50,410 nt of DNA from Lachnospiraceae bacterium (GTDB lineage: Bacteria; Bacillota; Clostridia; Lachnospirales; Lachnospiraceae). Below, in pieces: positions 48,578 through 50,410 of this stretch. Numbering within the stretch: position 1 is the stretch's first letter; each line of letters opens with the position of its first letter. A program made the position numbers and the translations under genes. Location: contig CAJTDL010000034.1 of assembly GCA_910575035.1 (NCBI GenBank), positions 1 to 50,410 of the forward strand, written 5' to 3'. The notes beneath the pieces were generated by a model. That model had not been told where the DNA came from. It made no database searches and was given only the letters and a program-made list of their open reading frames with translations.

Positions 48578-49618
48578 TCATATCTCGGTCAGCTCAACAA
48601 TTACATTACTCTGCTGATACAGCCAGTCCGCAAATTCTTTCGGGCTGGCTGTTCCTGTTTTTACAGCCTTTTTTCTCTGTAAGGCTTCTTTCTTAAAGTC
48701 GGAAAAGGCAGCCTGTATTTTTTCCAGACAGTCAGCCGGAAAGCCTGCGGTATTTTTTACCCGGTTTATTTTGTTGCGCCAGTTCTGGCATTCATTTTTA
48801 TAAAGCAGGTCATAGTTATTTTCTCTTGCCCTCTCGTCAAATTCCCGCTTGTTTTGAAGCGCCTGTGCTTTGCGGCACTTGTCGCTGCACAGCTCATACC
48901 GCTGGCTCTTTGCCAGAAAATATTTTCCGCAGACCTTGCACTGCCGGAAGCAAAGCCCCCAGTCATTCAGCCTGTTCAGATAATAGGTAATCAACGGGTA
49001 GAGAGACGCATAGGCAGACACACATTCTTCTGTGCGACGGTTGTCCGGGAACCAGAGGTCAAGCCGGGTATCTTCTGATGGTGCGCCTTTGAAATAAAGG
49101 CTGCCAGCTTGAAAATGTTTCGGTTTTCCTGTCTCCCTGTCAAAGCTCATGGCTTCGTTATGGAATACCCCGGTCAGGCTGCTCATTTTATCCATGAAGC
49201 GGTCACAGGCAGCGTTACGGTCACGGGGTTCTCTGGAAAGCAGATAGCTGTTCCAGATACGGAACGCCACATACATTTTCAGAGGGTCATTGCTAAGATA
49301 TTTTCCCCAGAGAAATTCGCTTGCCGCCTGCTCCAGCTCCGGCTGTTTCCATCGGTTGGAGTGGAGGGCTTGCCGCAGTGGAGAAAGCCCGTATAAGTTC
49401 CAATCTCTGTCCGTGTCACGCTCAAAGTTTATCAAAAAAGTTCCCAGCGGGCGTGTCATATCACAAAGCACCTCTGTGTTTTGGCTCCCGTTCAGCCGGA
49501 AGCGGATCTGCTGTTCTTCCCCAATCAAAATCCGCTCTTTCATTTTCTTCCTGTCCAGCGTCAGGACAAACAAAATCCTCTCAAAACATGGCTCATGTCG
49601 TATAAACTGATTCTCCAT
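48578..49618 (-). CDS. uncharacterised protein with C-terminal zinc finger
   Basis: A 346-residue protein. A treble-clef-like finger is visible as C-K-V-C-G-K-Y-F...Y-E-L-C-S-D-K-C-R-K-A-Q (C-x2-C-x13-C-x3-C), resembling the CGNR type, followed by a basic helical tail. The N-terminal two thirds have W-G-K-Y-L and R-I-W-N-S-Y-L-L segments and match nothing I can name; DUF6076 is a possible label from memory. The ATG at 49618 has GGGGA upstream; the ATG at 49678 would add 20 residues but has no ribosome site. It is often seen near clostridial conjugative elements, which fits the excisionase-like gene beside it. Confidence 0.65.
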   Translation of the reverse strand: MENQFIRHEPCFERILFVLTLDRKKMKERILIGEEQQIRFRLNGSQNTEVLCDMTRPLGTFLINFERDTDRDWNLYGLSPLRQALHSNRWKQPELEQAASEFLWGKYLSNDPLKMYVAFRIWNSYLLSREPRDRNAACDRFMDKMSSLTGVFHNEAMSFDRETGKPKHFQAGSLYFKGAPSEDTRLDLWFPDNRRTEECVSAYASLYPLITYYLNRLNDWGLCFRQCKVCGKYFLAKSQRYELCSDKCRKAQALQNKREFDERARENNYDLLYKNECQNWRNKINRVKNTAGFPADCLEKIQAAFSDFKKEALQRKKAVKTGTASPKEFADWLYQQSNVIVELTEI

Positions 49619-49920
49619 CCCTATCCCCTGCCTTTGTTTATGGTAATTATATAATTCAGTTATATCCGTTACACTCATGGTATCGCAGAATCATTGTTTT
49701 GTCAAGAATAGTACGCTATGATGATTGCAGTTGGTAATTTCGTACCGCACAGTACCTTGACAAGTGAATGACCGTCCAAAAGGGATATGACCGGCAGGAG
49801 AAGTGACGCATCCGGCGCACCAATGCAGGGAAACACCGCAGGAATGGGGCAGGAAAACGGCTTTTGGGGAAAACGGCAACAGGAAGCATTTTAACCTATT
49901 TGATTTATGGGAGGAACAGA

Positions 49921-50145
49921 ATGAACGATAAAAAGAGATTGAACAGCTACGAGGATTTACCGCTGGTTCTGGATGTGGCGGACATTCAGCAGATTATGGG
50001 AATTTCAAGAGCGAGCGCCTATGAGCTGGTACACACACCCGGCTTTCCAGCGTTCCGCAGGGGCAGACTTATCAAGGTCAGCAAAATTGCTTTCTTTGAA
50101 TGGATGGCAAAAGGCTCCGAAACCGTACCGAGAAGCGACAAATAA
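49921..50145 (+). CDS. excisionase-like helix-turn-helix protein
   Basis: A 74-residue protein. D-V-A-D-I-Q-Q-I-M-G-I-S-R-A-S-A-Y-E-L-V (about 20-39) is followed by F-P-A-F-R-R-G-R-L-I-K-V, the winged-helix pattern of Xis/AlpA-like proteins. In integrative elements these direct excision or control transcription. GGGAGGAACAG precedes the ATG at 49921. The cognate integrase would be expected downstream, outside the window. Confidence 0.85.
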   Translation: MNDKKRLNSYEDLPLVLDVADIQQIMGISRASAYELVHTPGFPAFRRGRLIKVSKIAFFEWMAKGSETVPRSDK

Positions 50146-50220
50146 GCGTGAGTTATCATTCCCTGACTGCAATACTGCCGCACTTTACAAAGGGGTATAC
50201 AGAGGGAAAAAACCTTAAAA

Positions 50221-50331
50221 ATGATACCGAAACGCTACACCAAAACAGCCTATCTGCGTACATCAGATAGAAATAGGCAATTGCGAAACAAGTTCAAAAT
50301 CTTGATTCCAATAGGACAAAGGTCCGGTTGA
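50221..50331 (+). CDS. possible 36-residue ORF
   Basis: Starts M-I-P-K-R-Y-T-K-T-A-Y-L-R-T-S-D and ends just before a GTCCGG/CCGGAC hairpin (50322-50340). It has no clear ribosome site or family. It may be a leader peptide of the next gene or chance. Confidence 0.25.
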   Translation: MIPKRYTKTAYLRTSDRNRQLRNKFKILIPIGQRSG

Positions 50332-50351
50332 GCCGGACTTACAGGAGGTGG

Positions 50352-50410
50352 ATGTGGATAACAAGAGTTTTAAGACATGAAAACAAAGCAGATAAGGTTA
50401 TCTGCCCGTG
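50352..50410 (+). other. start of a further gene cut by the window edge
   Basis: AGGAGGTGG is followed by ATG 50352, which stays open to the edge (M-W-I-T-R-V-L-R-H-E-N-K-A-D-K). An overlapping GTG 50354 frame stops after eight codons, at an ATGA from which another frame opens. Too short to name. Confidence 0.35.

Noticed and set aside
1-50410. Prophage
   Set aside because: No capsid, portal, terminase, tail or lysis genes; mobile features are transposon and mobilization types.

Overview
The window looks like an accessory region of a gut Firmicute, most likely a Lachnospiraceae-type Clostridia. This rests on TnpV and MobV mobilization genes, IS91-like elements, LytTR/AgrC-type two-component systems, frequent TTG/GTG starts behind GGAGG ribosome sites, and base composition that changes block by block. 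No rRNA, tRNA or CRISPR array was seen.

Layout. (1) 1-3.6 kb: a mobilization module with TnpV (-), an inverted-repeat-rich oriT candidate, a MobV relaxase, a second TnpV and a cargo methyltransferase. (2) 3.6-6.0 kb: an IS91-like element with a frameshifted tyrosine recombinase and an intact HUH transposase, followed by an 84-bp MITE-like repeat. (3) 6.4-11.3 kb: an AT-rich defence operon, HTH-Fic, GajA (OLD nuclease) and GajB (UvrD-like helicase), i.e. a Gabija-type system behind a Fic protein. Operator-like repeats sit inside its promoter. (4) 11.3-16.6 kb: a GC-rich metabolic block with an FAD oxidoreductase, a divergent HxlR regulator, a PyrD-like protein, a radical SAM protein and NudC.

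(5) 16.6-23.9 kb is the most unusual part. A LytTR response regulator and a truncated kinase-like membrane protein are followed by a run of small proteins of unknown function without signal peptides. Several unrelated ones end in the same short C-terminal motif ([SG]-x-[LF]-D-[IL]-[QK]-[IA]) and share N-terminal motifs (M-x-V-[NS]-G-I-G or a D-[YF]-S...Q-x-M-x-G pattern). They are preceded by repeated leaders: a roughly 55-nt two-hairpin RNA element (four copies with compensatory changes), a 7-codon micro-ORF (four copies) and a second covarying element. (6) 24-27 kb: a second IS91-like element and decayed genes. (7) 27.1-33.2 kb: a rearranged second copy of regions 4-5, with an intact LytTR regulator plus AgrC-like kinase but a mostly broken protein array. 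(8) 33.9-37.6 kb: an MBL hydrolase, an XRE regulator and a third, intact set of tagged small proteins. I infer that regions 5, 7 and 8 are repeated, decaying copies of one undescribed, LytTR-controlled system; its function is unknown.

(9) 37.6-39.8 kb: HxlR/PEBP genes, a tautomerase, a C_GCAxxG_C_C protein and a truncated XRE gene. (10) 40.0-48.4 kb: an OmpR-type regulator, a histidine kinase gene whose segments are out of order, and two ABC ATPase/FtsX-permease pairs with nearly identical ATPase genes. Matching direct-repeat boxes lie upstream of the regulator and of the first transporter. (11) 48.6-50.4 kb: a zinc-finger protein (-), an excisionase-like gene and the start of another mobile element.
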